Assembly (NCBI GenBank): GCA_033239005.1
Contig: BSQZ01000107.1
Location: forward strand, 952,501 to 1,016,500
Direction: 5' to 3'
DNA: 64,000 bases
From: Lamellibrachia satsuma
Lineage: Eukaryota > Annelida > Polychaeta > Sabellida > Siboglinidae
The stretch's first letter is position 1. Each line of letters opens with the position of its first letter. The translations under genes were made by a program, and so were the position numbers. Of the stretch, positions 46,742 to 56,993 are shown piece after piece. The notes beneath the pieces were generated by a model. That model ran no database searches and was not told the origin of the DNA. It saw only the letters and a program-made list of their open reading frames with translations.

Positions 46742-47671
46742 CCTCATAGAAATTACGTACCAAGTTCATCAATGAGTTTCGTAACATCGGTCTTCTTCAC
46801 ATGTTTTACACAGTTGACCCTCGGGCTGATGGCAGGCTTAAGCTGTTCCTATTTCTTGTCCGTCCACGTTTTTCTGGTCTTGCGATTCCTTTACACAACA
46901 AACAGCAGTGTTCGACACTCAGTCTTTCTTGACACCTGAAATAGAATGAAAATGTTGTGTATGTGTCCTATGATGATTAACGTGAAAAAATAATAACAAC
47001 ATTATTATGCTGCATTATTAAACTACGATGCCATTGACATCACTCACTGTGCGCACTGATCTAAAACAAAAATTTTGTTTTGGAACATTGCCATAATCTA
47101 GCCACCCCCACCCCATTCTCACATGGCATGGTGCATAATTTTCAAAACCACGTAACAAAATGATACAGAGGGATGAATTCACAATGGACCTGCAGTATAT
47201 GGCCTAGGCTGGAGCTAGTTGAAATGACATGAATTCATGAATGAGGCAAACCGTTTTTTAATACTGCAATATCAAAATCTGAGGAAACTACTCATCCTGG
47301 AATTTTAAGATTGAATTAAATCCTGCCTTCAATGAGATAATTCATGACTATACTCAAATAATATGCTGAGGAATGAAGCTTTGCACACTGGAATCCTTTC
47401 TTTGTTGACCTTCAGTTCGAAGTACCTGATTGTGACATCCCTGGCTTTTTGTTTGTTTAAATCCCAACTTTTTGTCTCCTACGTTTGCAATGCTGAATGT
47501 CCATGTAGGATAACAAAATAGCGTCCTATTTTACTTTATCCTCTGTGGAATAAAGGCTATTATTGCTATCCTTTGATAAAGGAAAGATCATCAGCAGACA
47601 GGGTGGACGCCACACATACATCATGTACATTGTATATACACAAAATAGCAGCAATTTTACCGCCACCACTA
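46742..47671. other. Unassigned DNA right of the satellite, unit 1
   Basis: Conserved in unit 2 (61886-62816). On the minus strand a strong acceptor (TTTTCATTCTATTTCAG) at about 46935 is followed by short open frames, and GTACGT lies near 46760, so one terminal exon of a minus-strand gene is conceivable. The frame is interrupted by stops, so I do not call it. Confidence 0.3.
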
Positions 47672-47789
47672 TACCGAGCTCTCTTCGCCACGGCGTGCAG
47701 AATTGGCTGGAACTCTCTTTTTTGCGTCCTGATGGTGAAAGCACCACAGGCTCATCAATATCGTCGAAATCATTACCATTTGAAAAAAT

Positions 47790-48601
47790 AATGATTTTTA
47801 TAAAAAAATCAAAAAAATCGGATTTTTTAAATTTAAATCGGATTTTTTTTTTTTTTTTTATTTAAAAAAAATCTGGTATATAGATATTTGTGTAGATGTT
47901 TAAATTTGTAAACTCTTTCAAACATGTTCTATTCACATCGATTTGGGTTCTTGTTCTAACAGAGGGTACATGATTTTTGCTTATATAACGAAATTAGACA
48001 ATGTCCACAAGGCCTCACCTGTAATTGTATAATCTGTCTTGGAAAGGAAAGCATGCTGTGTGGCTGTGGCAGTGGTAATTATTGTTTGCCTATAGGGTGG
48101 ATTAGCACCTGTTCAGGGCACTGTGTACTCTAAAGGTCTCTAATCAGAATACAAACTGGTACAGTATTATACAACTGAGTCAACATACTGAATTGGTAAC
48201 AACTAGCACAAGCTACAAGTGGACTTTAACTCAGGGCTTCTGTGTTGAAAAGATACATCCTCTGGAAGACAAGTTTGTGTGGCTTCACTGCATTCAGAAA
48301 GGGAATAGCTCAAACATACACAATGTCATAAAATATTTTTGACTATCAGGCTATCTGGTGACAATAAATCTACACAAGTGTGCACACTTTGTGTTTTGTA
48401 TTAAAAAACATACAAAACTTTGTTGATCTCAATGCTTGTAAACAATTATTTGTGTTAAATTCATATAAATCAGCGATTAAAAAAACCGGAAGTCAAAAAA
48501 AAAAATCATAAATCAATGATTTAAAAAAAAAATTTTGGAGTGATTTAAATCATGATTTAAATCAATGATTTAAATCAAATGATTTAAATCAAACAACCCT
48601 G
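47790..48601 (+). mobile_element. hAT-like non-autonomous element (right end clear)
   Basis: The right end is GATTTAAATCAAACAACCCT plus G, the complement of the CAGGGTTGTTTGATTTAAAT terminus known from hAT elements. Four TGATTTAAATCA-type motifs are clustered just inside. The left side (47790-47870) has related but decayed AAATCGGATTTTTT and TTTAAATTTAAATC motifs. No transposase. The exact left end and the 8-bp duplication are not resolved. Confidence 0.65.
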
Positions 48602-49122
48602 CCAGCAATCCATAAACTATCCGATCCGCAAGGGGCACTTGCAGCACAATCACTTGCTGCGATTTACCAATGAGTGATTAGCAATGGCGGCACCCATGAC
48701 ATCGAGAACTCAAGGATAGTTAATCGATTTTGTGGCGTTAAGCGATCCAAAATTTTAATTTAAATCTACTAAGCGGGTATGTAAGATGGGATCACAGATA
48801 CAGTCAGCTGATTAAGTAACTATAACATGGCCAATGTAATTGAAAGATCAGTGAATTTATATGAAAGAAACGACATCCAGCTTGCCAATAAGAAATTGAA
48901 AATTTTCAGCACCCCTGGAGATACTGACAAAAATATCCAAATGCCATGAAAATGCACAGGTTGGAACTATGCAGTGTTGTCATCTATTCTTGCTATCGGC
49001 AACTATACTATATATAGTGGATTTCTAATGAGCGCCCGAGAAAGTTGCTTTCTGTTCTGAATGACTAAAAAGCAGCATGTTTGAACAATTTGTTTTCAGC
49101 ACATCAATCGTCAACATTTTCT
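48602..49122. other. No recognisable feature
   Basis: AT-rich, no coding signature, no repeat recognised. Confidence 0.3.
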
Positions 49123-49545
49123 AATTATGATTACATTGTCTACATGTATACTTTGCAGAGAAAAATTCCACTAGGTTTTATTGAAATAGGTTGATTATTT
49201 AATGATATGTTAACTTTATCACAAAATGTCCATGCCCTAATTTTCAAACTGCCATTGTTCGAAAACTGTTGGAGCTGACACACTCAAATGTGTGTCACCT
49301 GTTTACTAATGGCTCTCAAGGAAAGCAGAGACGTTGAAACAGCAGGCTGCAAAAAAAGTGGCGTACAACAACTAAGATGGGAAGACTGTGTAAAGAGGGA
49401 AAAACAGAGGAGGATGACAAGTGGAGGGAGAAAGCAGGCAATAGGGAGAAGTGGGAAGGGTTAACAGCTGGGGCGGTGCAGCATACGAGAACCAGCCTCA
49501 CCCCTTTATAAAGGGAGCCACAAAGAAGAGCACACGTTTAAATAA
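49123..49545 (+). repeat. Duplicated block D3, copy 2, with RTE-like 3' tail
   Basis: Collinear with 35561-35910 and extends further to the RTE-like 3' end: RWEDCVKRE-type C-terminus, then CCTCACCCCTTTATAAAGGG and AAGAAGAGCACACG. It has an 8-bp inverted CCCTTTAT/ATAAAGGG at the tail. Confidence 0.75.
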
Positions 49546-49699
49546 AACGAACAATACTTGAAATCAGCTATATCATATTTACTTGGCAAGAAATAGACTT
49601 CACGATAATGTTTCAAAAGAATTATTGATAGCACGGAGTACATTCAACTGCAGGAAATTTACTGACGACAAATTGTCATCATAGCTTGTTCAAAGGAAA

Positions 49700-50200
49700 C
49701 TTGCAAAATATCCATCATTACTGTGTTATGGATAATGACAACAATATGTAATATAAATAAATTGTTTTATATCATGATATTGCGTTATGCATGTGAAAAG
49801 TCTGTTTACAATGTGTTCATGAATTTTTTCATTTTTGATAAACACGTTTTTTCTATTTCTATTTCCTAGGTACATTTAACCATCGTTGTGCAAATTTCAG
49901 AAATATATTTGCATCCAGTACAATTAAGTACATTAACCAAGTACAATTAAGCTGTCTTGGTTGACTACATACATATCCTGAATTCAGATTAAGTATGTGA
50001 ATATCTAGGTACCACTGCATAACCAGTATGGTCATGAGTGCATAAGAAACCTTCACTTACAGAGGAAGTAGGGAAGAAGGTAAAGAAGGGTGCAAACCTC
50101 CAGTATACTGATGTGATATTTGTGCGAGTGTTCAGATAGAAGATAACATAGTAATAATGTCATGTAAATATTATTTGTTTTAGAGGAAAAACAAAGGTTT
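49700..50200. repeat. Mini-exon segment, RTE-free copy, exon degenerate
   Basis: Homologous to 38310-39790 without the RTE insertion. The acceptor TTTGTTTTAG is kept, followed by AGGAAAAACAAAGG, but the rest of the 63-bp exon and its donor are lost. It gives the empty site for the insertion at 38632. Confidence 0.65.
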
Positions 50201-50321
50201 TGCCCACAATACCCAATAGTTTAATGTGATGCTATCAACTGATTCTGTATTTATAAAATGATGAGTCTTCCAGGGAGAAGATACATTAGTAATAATGCCA
50301 TAATAATAATATTTGTTTTAG

Positions 50322-50384
50322 ACAAAGCCCAATGGCTGAAGAAGTATCTTCTAGATGAAGAGAAGAAGCGTCCACTCTCTGAAG
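50322..50384 (+). CDS. Putative mini-exon, 63 bp, phase 1-1 (E)
   Basis: Unit 2 copy of the exon at 41007, with identical splice sites (TTTGTTTTAG before, AAG|GTAATT after) and one replacement: KAQWLKKYLLDEEKKRPLSE. The frame is intact. Confidence 0.5.
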
Positions 50385-51089
50385 GTAATTTGTTTCCACT
50401 ACAACTGTGTAGAATATTGCTGATTGCAGATAATATACAATATTCTTTTGATGCAAAACAATTAACTACATAATATCACAAAAAAATAAATTGAGGTTTC
50501 TAAGACATGACAATATATAAAATAATAATATTTGGTCATTATAAATATTAATCAACACACATTTTTGAACTTTGTTGTAAACATGTTTACCATGACAACA
50601 AAAGAAATAATTATGTTGTAATATGTACATTATAATATGCAATACATTAAATGTTATTTCAATTCTATTAAAGGGAATAACAACAACGATTGATTGAAAT
50701 CAACTTGTATTATTCCTTGAATGATACTTGTATTTCTACAAAGGCAAACATTTATTTAGAATTTAATCAAATGATAATTCCAACTTATACACTGTCCAAC
50801 TTGCCTGCCACAAATATGCATATTTTTGCCAACGAAAATCCACTATTTGTGAATCATTTTCAAACTGTTCTGTTGTTTTGAAGGACTAACCCTAGCATAT
50901 GGTCACCGTTTACAAGTCCTGGATATGTCCTGGTGCTTAAGCACTGATGTATAATGAATTATTCATCAAACAAGTCACTAAAAAAGTTAATATAATCAAC
51001 TGGTTAGGATTCCCAGTCCTAATCCCTAACCACGAAACCAAATCCTATATCTAACCCTAAACCTTACTTACTTATGTCATCCACTTAAT

Positions 51090-51480
51090 GTGGTGACGTG
51101 ATAATTTCCTTCCAGTGGTTTCGGTTCTTCATTGCGGTTAGTAAATTTGTCCCGCTGAGGTTCGTGTCTATCTCTATGATGCCTGGCAGAGTTGTTGGTC
51201 GACCTCTTCTCCGAGGGCCATCTAGAGCAGGACTTTATTGGCTACTTCGTCATTGTGCATCACATGACCTGCCTGACGAAGATGCCATTGTCTCACAAAA
51301 TATCCCCCATTCCGATGGTCTCTTCCCTAAGTAAGTTTCGTTGCAGAACTTCAATAAATCTTTCCTTAACTTGGGTAGTCGCCACACTTCAGTGGGAATG
51401 CCATCTGGTCCTGGGGCTTTGGCAGGTTTCATATGATTGACGGGAAACCTAACCCAGTGTTTCCCAACCTTTTTCTCCCC
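51090..51480 (-). pseudogene. RTE-like LINE relic (family 2), unit 2, internally deleted
   Basis: Only the two ends remain: the C-terminal region (GTNLLTAMKNRNHWKEI) and the KPAKAPGPDGIPTEVW-RLPKLRKDLLKFCNETYLGK segment, fused where unit 1 has a further 1.04 kb including the YADD box. Confidence 0.8.
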
Positions 51481-51488
51481 GCATATCA

Positions 51489-51636
51489 GCAGGAAGATCA
51501 GCACGAAGGATATTCTCAGGAAGATGATGTACGCAGATGATCTGGCCATAATAGCAGAAAGCAAACAAGACCTACAGGAAGTGTTGGAGGAAAGGGGGTG
51601 TTCGAGAAGCACGGACTGAGAATGAGCCTAGAGAAG
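51489..51636 (+). pseudogene. RTE-like LINE (family 1, copy 3), part left of CR1
   Basis: RKISTKDILRKMMYADDLAI...LRMSLEK, cut by CR1 copy D. It continues at 55780. Confidence 0.85.
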
Positions 51637-51738
51637 ATTTAACAAGATTTAACAAGATTGCCATCTCGAACAACAAGTTCCAGATGGCAAGTGGACAAGG
51701 AAGCCAATGGCTTATCAAGAGTCCAACAATTTTCTCAT

Positions 51739-53816
51739 CTATGTGTAGCCCGCCCTTATCAGATATCTGTCAATTCTATTTTTAAACATATTCACACTAC
51801 TAGCATTAACACAATCATTTGGCAGTTTGTTCCATTCATTTATCACCCTCTGTGAGAAAGAGTACTTTCTCATGTCCAACCTACACTGCTCCTTAACTAA
51901 TGCTGCTTTGTGACCTCTGGTTCTACTGCCTTCTTTAAGTTTGAAGAACATATTCCTATCAACATCCTCATAACCGTTCACTATTTTAAACACTTCTATT
52001 TGGTCTCCTCTTAGTCTCCTGGTCTCTAATGTTGTCAAACCACACTGTAATAAGCGACTTTCGTAACTAAGGTCTCTTAATTCTGGAATCATTTTAGTTG
52101 CTCTTCGTTGTATTCTTTCTAGCTTGTCTATGTCTTTTTTACGATATGGCCTCCATACAATATTCCAAATGTGGTCTAACTATTGCTTTGTACAGGGGTA
52201 CAATTAGATGTTTCTCCTTATATGTGATAGTTCTCCTAATTAGCCCTAGAATTTGATTTCCTTTCGAAGCAGCAATCCCACATTGCTCTGAAACTTTCAT
52301 GTCAGCACTAAATGTTACTCCTAAATCCTTTTCTTGTGTGGTTCTACCTAGTACAGCATCCCCCATTTTATATTCCTCGTCCATATTTTCATGTCCTATG
52401 TGTATACATTTACACTTCCCAAAATTGAATAACATTTGCCATTTTTCTGACCATTTAACTAATTTTTCTAGATCATCCTGTAAACTTTGTTTATCTGTAT
52501 CATTAGTAACCTTTCTGAATACTTTTGTGTCATCTGCAAATTTTAGTACTTTGCTAGATATGTCATCCTCCAAATCATTTATATATATTAAAAAACAGTA
52601 TATAGCTTAATACTGATTCCTGTGGTACCCCACTCAAAACCGATTTCCAGTTTGAAATCTCACCATCTACTATTACTCTCTGTCTTCTGTGTGTAAGCCA
52701 TTTTTCTATCCAGTTGATTACATCATTGCCTATACCATGGGCTTTTAGTTTAAGTAACAATCTTTGATGTGGCACTTTAACGAAAGCTTTCTGAAAATCT
52801 AAGTAGACAACATCCACTGATGACCCGTCATCTACCCACTTTGTAATTTCTTCTAAAAAACATAAGAGATTGGTTAGACATGACCTTGCTTTTAGGAATC
52901 CATGTTGAGATGTATTTATTAATTTATGTTTTACAAGGAATTCCACCATGTGGTCTCTAATTAATGTTTCGAGTAATTTACATACAACTGATGTTAAACT
53001 CACTGGTCTGTAATTTTCTGGCTTCTTCCTCGATCCCTTCTCAAATAGCGGCGTAATGTTTGCTTCTTTCTTTTCTTTTATATTAAAATGGATTTGGTTA
53101 TGGTCACTTGAACCCAAAGGTTCGTGTACTTTAACATTGTCAACTAGTTCATTTTGAGAAGAAAAAATTAAATCTAACACATTCCCACCTCTGGTTGGTT
53201 CCAAGACATGTTGAGTAAGGAAACAATCCTGTGTTAGAAGTAGAAACTAATGGTCGTCACCTCCAGCACTCTCTAATGATTCCCACTGTATATGGCCATG
53301 GTTAAAATCACCCATTATAACACATTCTCCCTTGCTCACCTCCCTTATCGCATTTTGTAATTTTACATCTTCCTCTTGTCCTATGTTAGGACTACGATAA
53401 ACTACTCCTATTGTTAATGTTGAGTTCCTGGTAACTATGTTACACCAAATTGCTTCCACACTATCTGCTTCACTTTTCAGTGTTATTTCATATGCTTGGA
53501 TAGATTCTTTAATATATAAAATTACTCCACTGCCCCTTCTTACTCGTCTATCCTTCCTAAACATTACATAGCCTGGCAGTGCTAACTCAGCATCTACTAT
53601 ATCTTCATTTGCCCATGATTCTGTGATGCCTATTACATGAGGATCAATATCTGCTACCATAATGTCTAACTCACTTTTTTTATTTACTATGCTCCTGGCA
53701 TTTAAGCATACACATTTAAGTTCATTGTCCGAAATTATTGGTGAACATTTCTTTGGATGTGTATTTGTAGTAGTACTCCTTTGAGTTTTCTCTGTCAGTT
53801 CCCCCTGCGCATTTAG
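51739..53816 (-). pseudogene. CR1 ORF2: endonuclease and reverse transcriptase (copy D)
   Basis: Opens in the -1 frame directly from the ORF1 slippery site (53816) and stays open to 53247: VCLNARSIVNKKSELDIMV, GITESWANEDIV and GDFNHGHIQWESLE. It then has a frame break, PTRGGNVLDLIFSSQNELV and SDHNQIHFN, and an internal deletion removing the linker and first RT part (jump to KKEANITPLFEKGSRKKPEN). YLDFQKAFVKVPHQRL and SGVPQESVLSY follow, then a break, KFADDTKVF, and a further break near RPHLEYCM before the C-terminal piece (52092-51739). It is diverged from copy C by more than B and C are from each other. Confidence 0.88.
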
Positions 53817-55141
53817 TTTAAATAATTTATGGTACCTGTGCCCTCGTCGACAACTCTGACAAACTCACACCCAAGAACTGCAGCGCCCTTCCCTGTCAGA
53901 TGAAGTCCATCTCTCATGAAAAAGTCACCTCTTCCCACAAAGTTTAACCACATGTCTACGAAGCCTACTCCCTCCTCCATACATACCTTCTGTACCTGTG
54001 TGTTGATCACCATCCTCCTACAATTCCTATATTCCTCACCCCTGCCTCCCATTATTGGTAATATCCCCGACAATACAATCTGTCCAACTCGTGCCTCTTT
54101 AAGTGTCTTGATCAACCTCCTGTACTTACCAATGATGGCTGACGTTCCCTCCTTCTCTGCATTGTTCGTTCCCACATGCACGAGAACAGCACCTCCCGTG
54201 CCACCACCCATGACTTGTCCTGCCTTCTCTGCTATATCCTCTACTTTTGCCCCTGGTAGGCATACTGTTATGTCATCTCCTCTATTTACAATTTTATCCA
54301 CTTTCCTAATGATGGAATCCCCCATAAATACCCGGGCTTTCCTCGCTTTCCCCTGTGATACTACATCAGCAAAGCTCCTTTCCTGTTGCACACTACTAGT
54401 ATGCCCCCTTTCTCTCATATCATCAACCTTTACTGTCTTACCACCTGGCAATCCCTCTCCACTCACCCGCTTACCTCTCTTTTGTTGCATTCTCTGCCTT
54501 CTGTCATCTTTCTTCTTCTGATCCACAGTCTTATCCTTTTCTCTGCTCTTGTTATCCTCGACCATCCTGCCACCTGACAATCCCTCTTCACTCACTCGGT
54601 TATCTTCCTTTTGTTGCACATTCTTCCTTTTTTCATCTTTCTTCTTCTTACCAGCTTTCTCCCTCACATTGCCACTGCTCTCCTTGTTCTCACCACCCCT
54701 GTTCTCCTCGTTTTCACTACCTCTGCTCTCCTCGTTCTCACCGCCTCTGCTCTCCTCGGTCTCACCACCTCTGCTCTCCTCGGTCTCACCATCTCTGCTC
54801 TCATCATTCTCCCCACCTCTGCTCTCCTCGGTCTCACCACCTCTGCTCTCCTCGGTCTCACCATCTCTGCTCTCCTCGGTCTCACCACCTCTGCTCTCAT
54901 CATTCTCCCCACATTCTGTCTCACCCTGCCCTGTCATCATCAAAATCATATGCCTTAGCTCAATCACCTGCTCCTGCAGATATTTCACCATCATACACCC
55001 CCTACACACGAAATGATAATCATCCGCCTGCACCTCCGCCCACGAATTTACACACCCGGACTTTGCAAAGTCTATCCAGCTGTCGCAGCTAGAACATATC
55101 AAATTACGTTTCGCCTTTACTTGGCGTTTGCACGGCGCCAT
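53813..55141 (-). CDS. CR1 ORF1: PHD-like finger plus SGNH esterase, intact (copy D)
   Basis: 442 codons without a break. Residues 1-60: zinc finger of PHD type (CSSCDSWIDFAKSGC ... YHFVCRGC). About 70-165: low-complexity EESRGGET octapeptides from a 24-bp minisatellite. About 165-260: Lys/Arg-rich linker. About 265-440: SGNH hydrolase with ARVFMGDSIIRK, VLVHVGTNNAEKEG and MRDGLHLTGKGAA, so Ser, Asp and His are all present. PHD plus esterase in ORF1 is established for CR1-type elements; the target of the esterase is unknown. The frame ends TAT TTA AAC TAA, with a TTTAAAC heptamer and ORF2 in the -1 frame. The ATG at 55141 is the first in frame. Confidence 0.92.
   Translation of the reverse strand: MAPCKRQVKAKRNLICSSCDSWIDFAKSGCVNSWAEVQADDYHFVCRGCMMVKYLQEQVIELRHMILMMTGQGETECGENDESRGGETEESRDGETEESRGGETEESRGGENDESRDGETEESRGGETEESRGGENEESRGSENEENRGGENKESSGNVREKAGKKKKDEKRKNVQQKEDNRVSEEGLSGGRMVEDNKSREKDKTVDQKKKDDRRQRMQQKRGKRVSGEGLPGGKTVKVDDMRERGHTSSVQQERSFADVVSQGKARKARVFMGDSIIRKVDKIVNRGDDITVCLPGAKVEDIAEKAGQVMGGGTGGAVLVHVGTNNAEKEGTSAIIGKYRRLIKTLKEARVGQIVLSGILPIMGGRGEEYRNCRRMVINTQVQKVCMEEGVGFVDMWLNFVGRGDFFMRDGLHLTGKGAAVLGCEFVRVVDEGTGTINYLN
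53816..53822 (-). promoter_or_regulatory. Candidate -1 frameshift heptamer TTTAAAC between CR1 ORF1 and ORF2 (copy D)
   Basis: The zero-frame codons are TTA AAC TAA with a preceding T, giving the X XXY YYZ pattern T TTA AAC. Slipping back one base continues CTA AAT GCG CAG directly into ORF2 with no stop up to 53247. The same heptamer, equally phased, is at 34147-34153 in copy C. Confidence 0.55.
54690..54905 (-). repeat. 24-bp coding minisatellite in CR1 ORF1
   Basis: About nine copies of a 24-bp unit encoding EESRGGET/EESRDGET-type octapeptides. It keeps the frame. Copy C carries a different octapeptide (GVGETGGK) at the corresponding place. Confidence 0.9.
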
Positions 55142-55779
55142 GTTAGAAATTAAATTTGTATTTGTTTATAAACCGTTTATAATCAATTTATACTAGGTAG
55201 TCTTCACAAAGACTGTTTTTGTGTTGTAATACACACTTTATAGTATTTTACTTATGTCTTAATTAAATTTACAACTACTGCCTTGCAACTTACTTTCTAT
55301 GTAACAGTTGACTAACAAATAAAACGTAATATCGCTCGCGCTAACGAAATTTCAGTGACCTTTAAATTACACTGAATTACTACCTACGGCTAACTTTTAA
55401 CAATAAATGTTGCTAAAACAAAATATTCAGGTTTTCAATATTTAATATGCACTAGATTATTTACAATAATATTATGTCTCGTATTATGTACCCAATCAAC
55501 TGACAACAACAACCCTTAATTATCACTCGCGCTACCGAGTCTTCGGAGATCTACGATATAAACTACCCTAAATTACTCCTATAGCTAAATTTTAACAGCA
55601 ACTATTGACTAAACAAGGACGCTTGTAAGTTTATGTTTAATATACAGGCAATAATAATACTTATCTGATCAATATTCCACGCTTTAGACAAATATATAAT
55701 CCACCAAATTCAATTCCGTGTTCTCCTCAAGATTTCCCAAGAACAGTCTGCATAAGTGATGTGGGTTGGACACCAGCAG

Positions 55780-56480
55780 AAGTGATGTGGGTTGGACACC
55801 AGAGAGAGGAGTTGAACATCAGGTTGGATGGTAAGGAGATCAAACAAGTGGATGGCTTTGTGTACCTTGGAGGAATGGTTACGGAGGATGGGCATTCAGC
55901 GGCAGAAGTGCGACGTCGGACACAAGCGGGAGCGAATGCTTGGAGAAAGGTAGAGGGAGACATGTTGGACACAGAAAAATTTCAAAAAAGCTGAAAGGGA
56001 AAGTCCTGGGAACATGTGTGACACCAGCATTCCTGTATGGTCTGGAGACAGTGGTGTTGACAGAACAACAACAACAGAAGCTGCAAGTGTGTGAGAATAA
56101 CTGGGTTCGGCGAATAACAAGAACAAAGAGGGTGGACAGAAGAAGGATGAATGACCTAAGGAAAGAGGTTGGGATGCAATACAGCCTAACAAGAAGATTG
56201 GTGGGAAGCAGGATGAGATGGGCAGGCCACTTGGTAAGAATGGATGCAAGCAAACTAGCAAAGAGAGCAGAGGTGGATGCAGGAAAAGGGAAAGGCCACA
56301 GCTGAGATGGGAGGACTGCGTGAGGAGGGACATGAGAAGATCGGGGGAGGATGAAAGATGGAGAGAGGGAGCGGCCGATAGAAAACTATGGAAAGAAAGA
56401 ACAGAAATAGTGGCTCGACAATATTGTACCTGACCCTCACCCCTGTACAGCAGGGAACAAGGAGGAAGAGCACATATCGC
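55780..56480 (+). pseudogene. RTE-like LINE (family 1, copy 3), part right of CR1
   Basis: EVMWVGHQREELNIRLDGKE onward, with the same frameshift near 55975 as in unit 1, then VLGTCVTPAFLYGLE to RRDMRRSGEDERWREGA and the 3' end. Shared frameshifts show the relic was already broken before the unit duplicated. Confidence 0.85.
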
Positions 56481-56993
56481 TGAATCCTGAAATGATTGTC
56501 AGCGTATCCTCATCATAAAGGCATTGAATATAGAATTATTGGCGAAACATTCAAAATGCAGTTCAATGATAAATAATAATAATAAAATAACTTCTATGGC
56601 GCCTATATCCTCAGGAACCTGAGCTCAGAGGCGCAACAAAACAGAATCAGTAAGCATAATTGTTATTAAAGAGGTAAACATCTTCAAATGAGTGATTGCA
56701 GTTTGACAAACTATCCAAGAAACTCAGTGCGAGGGATATGCTTGTTTGCTCAAAACCAAGGCCTCATTTCTGTGTACAGTTTTGGACAGAGAGACTCGGA
56801 GGTTATACTTCACATACAGTTGGGCAAAAAATTTGGTTTCCATGCTGAACAATGCCGAAAATCCTTCCTTACAGAGATACTATGGGGAATACCAACAATG
56901 ACCTCCCGGGCACATCAGCCACAGACTCGCTCATTTTAGACCAGAACTTGTTCAGATGAAGACTTTCAAGTGCATCTCACACAGTGGAGTCAT

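Larger units (their letters stand above)
40890..47690. repeat. Segmental duplication unit 1
   Basis: Collinear and mostly well over 95% identical with 50205-51636 plus 55780-62818. It contains, in order: a 63-bp exon, an RTE-like relic on the minus strand, an RTE-like 3' part on the plus strand, unassigned DNA, a 59-bp satellite of 19 copies, and unassigned DNA. It carries the empty sites for the CR1, piggyBac-like and Tigger-like insertions of unit 2. Confidence 0.93.
51637..55753 (-). mobile_element. CR1-type LINE, nearly full length (copy D)
   Basis: Inserted in the unit 2 RTE-like sequence; unit 1 has the uninterrupted site at about 43360. Minus strand: a 5' region with two diverged repeats (55310-55440 and 55495-55620), intact ORF1 (55141-53813), ORF2 in several pieces (53816-51739), and the 3' tail of AAATCTTGTT repeats. 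A 23-bp target-like stretch (AAGTGATGTGGGTTGGACAC plus CAG) is duplicated at 55754-55776 and 55780-55802. Confidence 0.93.

Noticed and set aside
46742..46960. Terminal exon of a minus-strand gene right of the 59-bp array
   Set aside because: The acceptor is strong, but each frame after it meets a stop early, and the array consists of amplified non-coding units. Evidence was too weak for a feature.
54549..55016. Leu/Ser-rich plus-strand frames opposite CR1 ORF1
   Set aside because: They are antisense shadows of the ORF1 minisatellite and linker.
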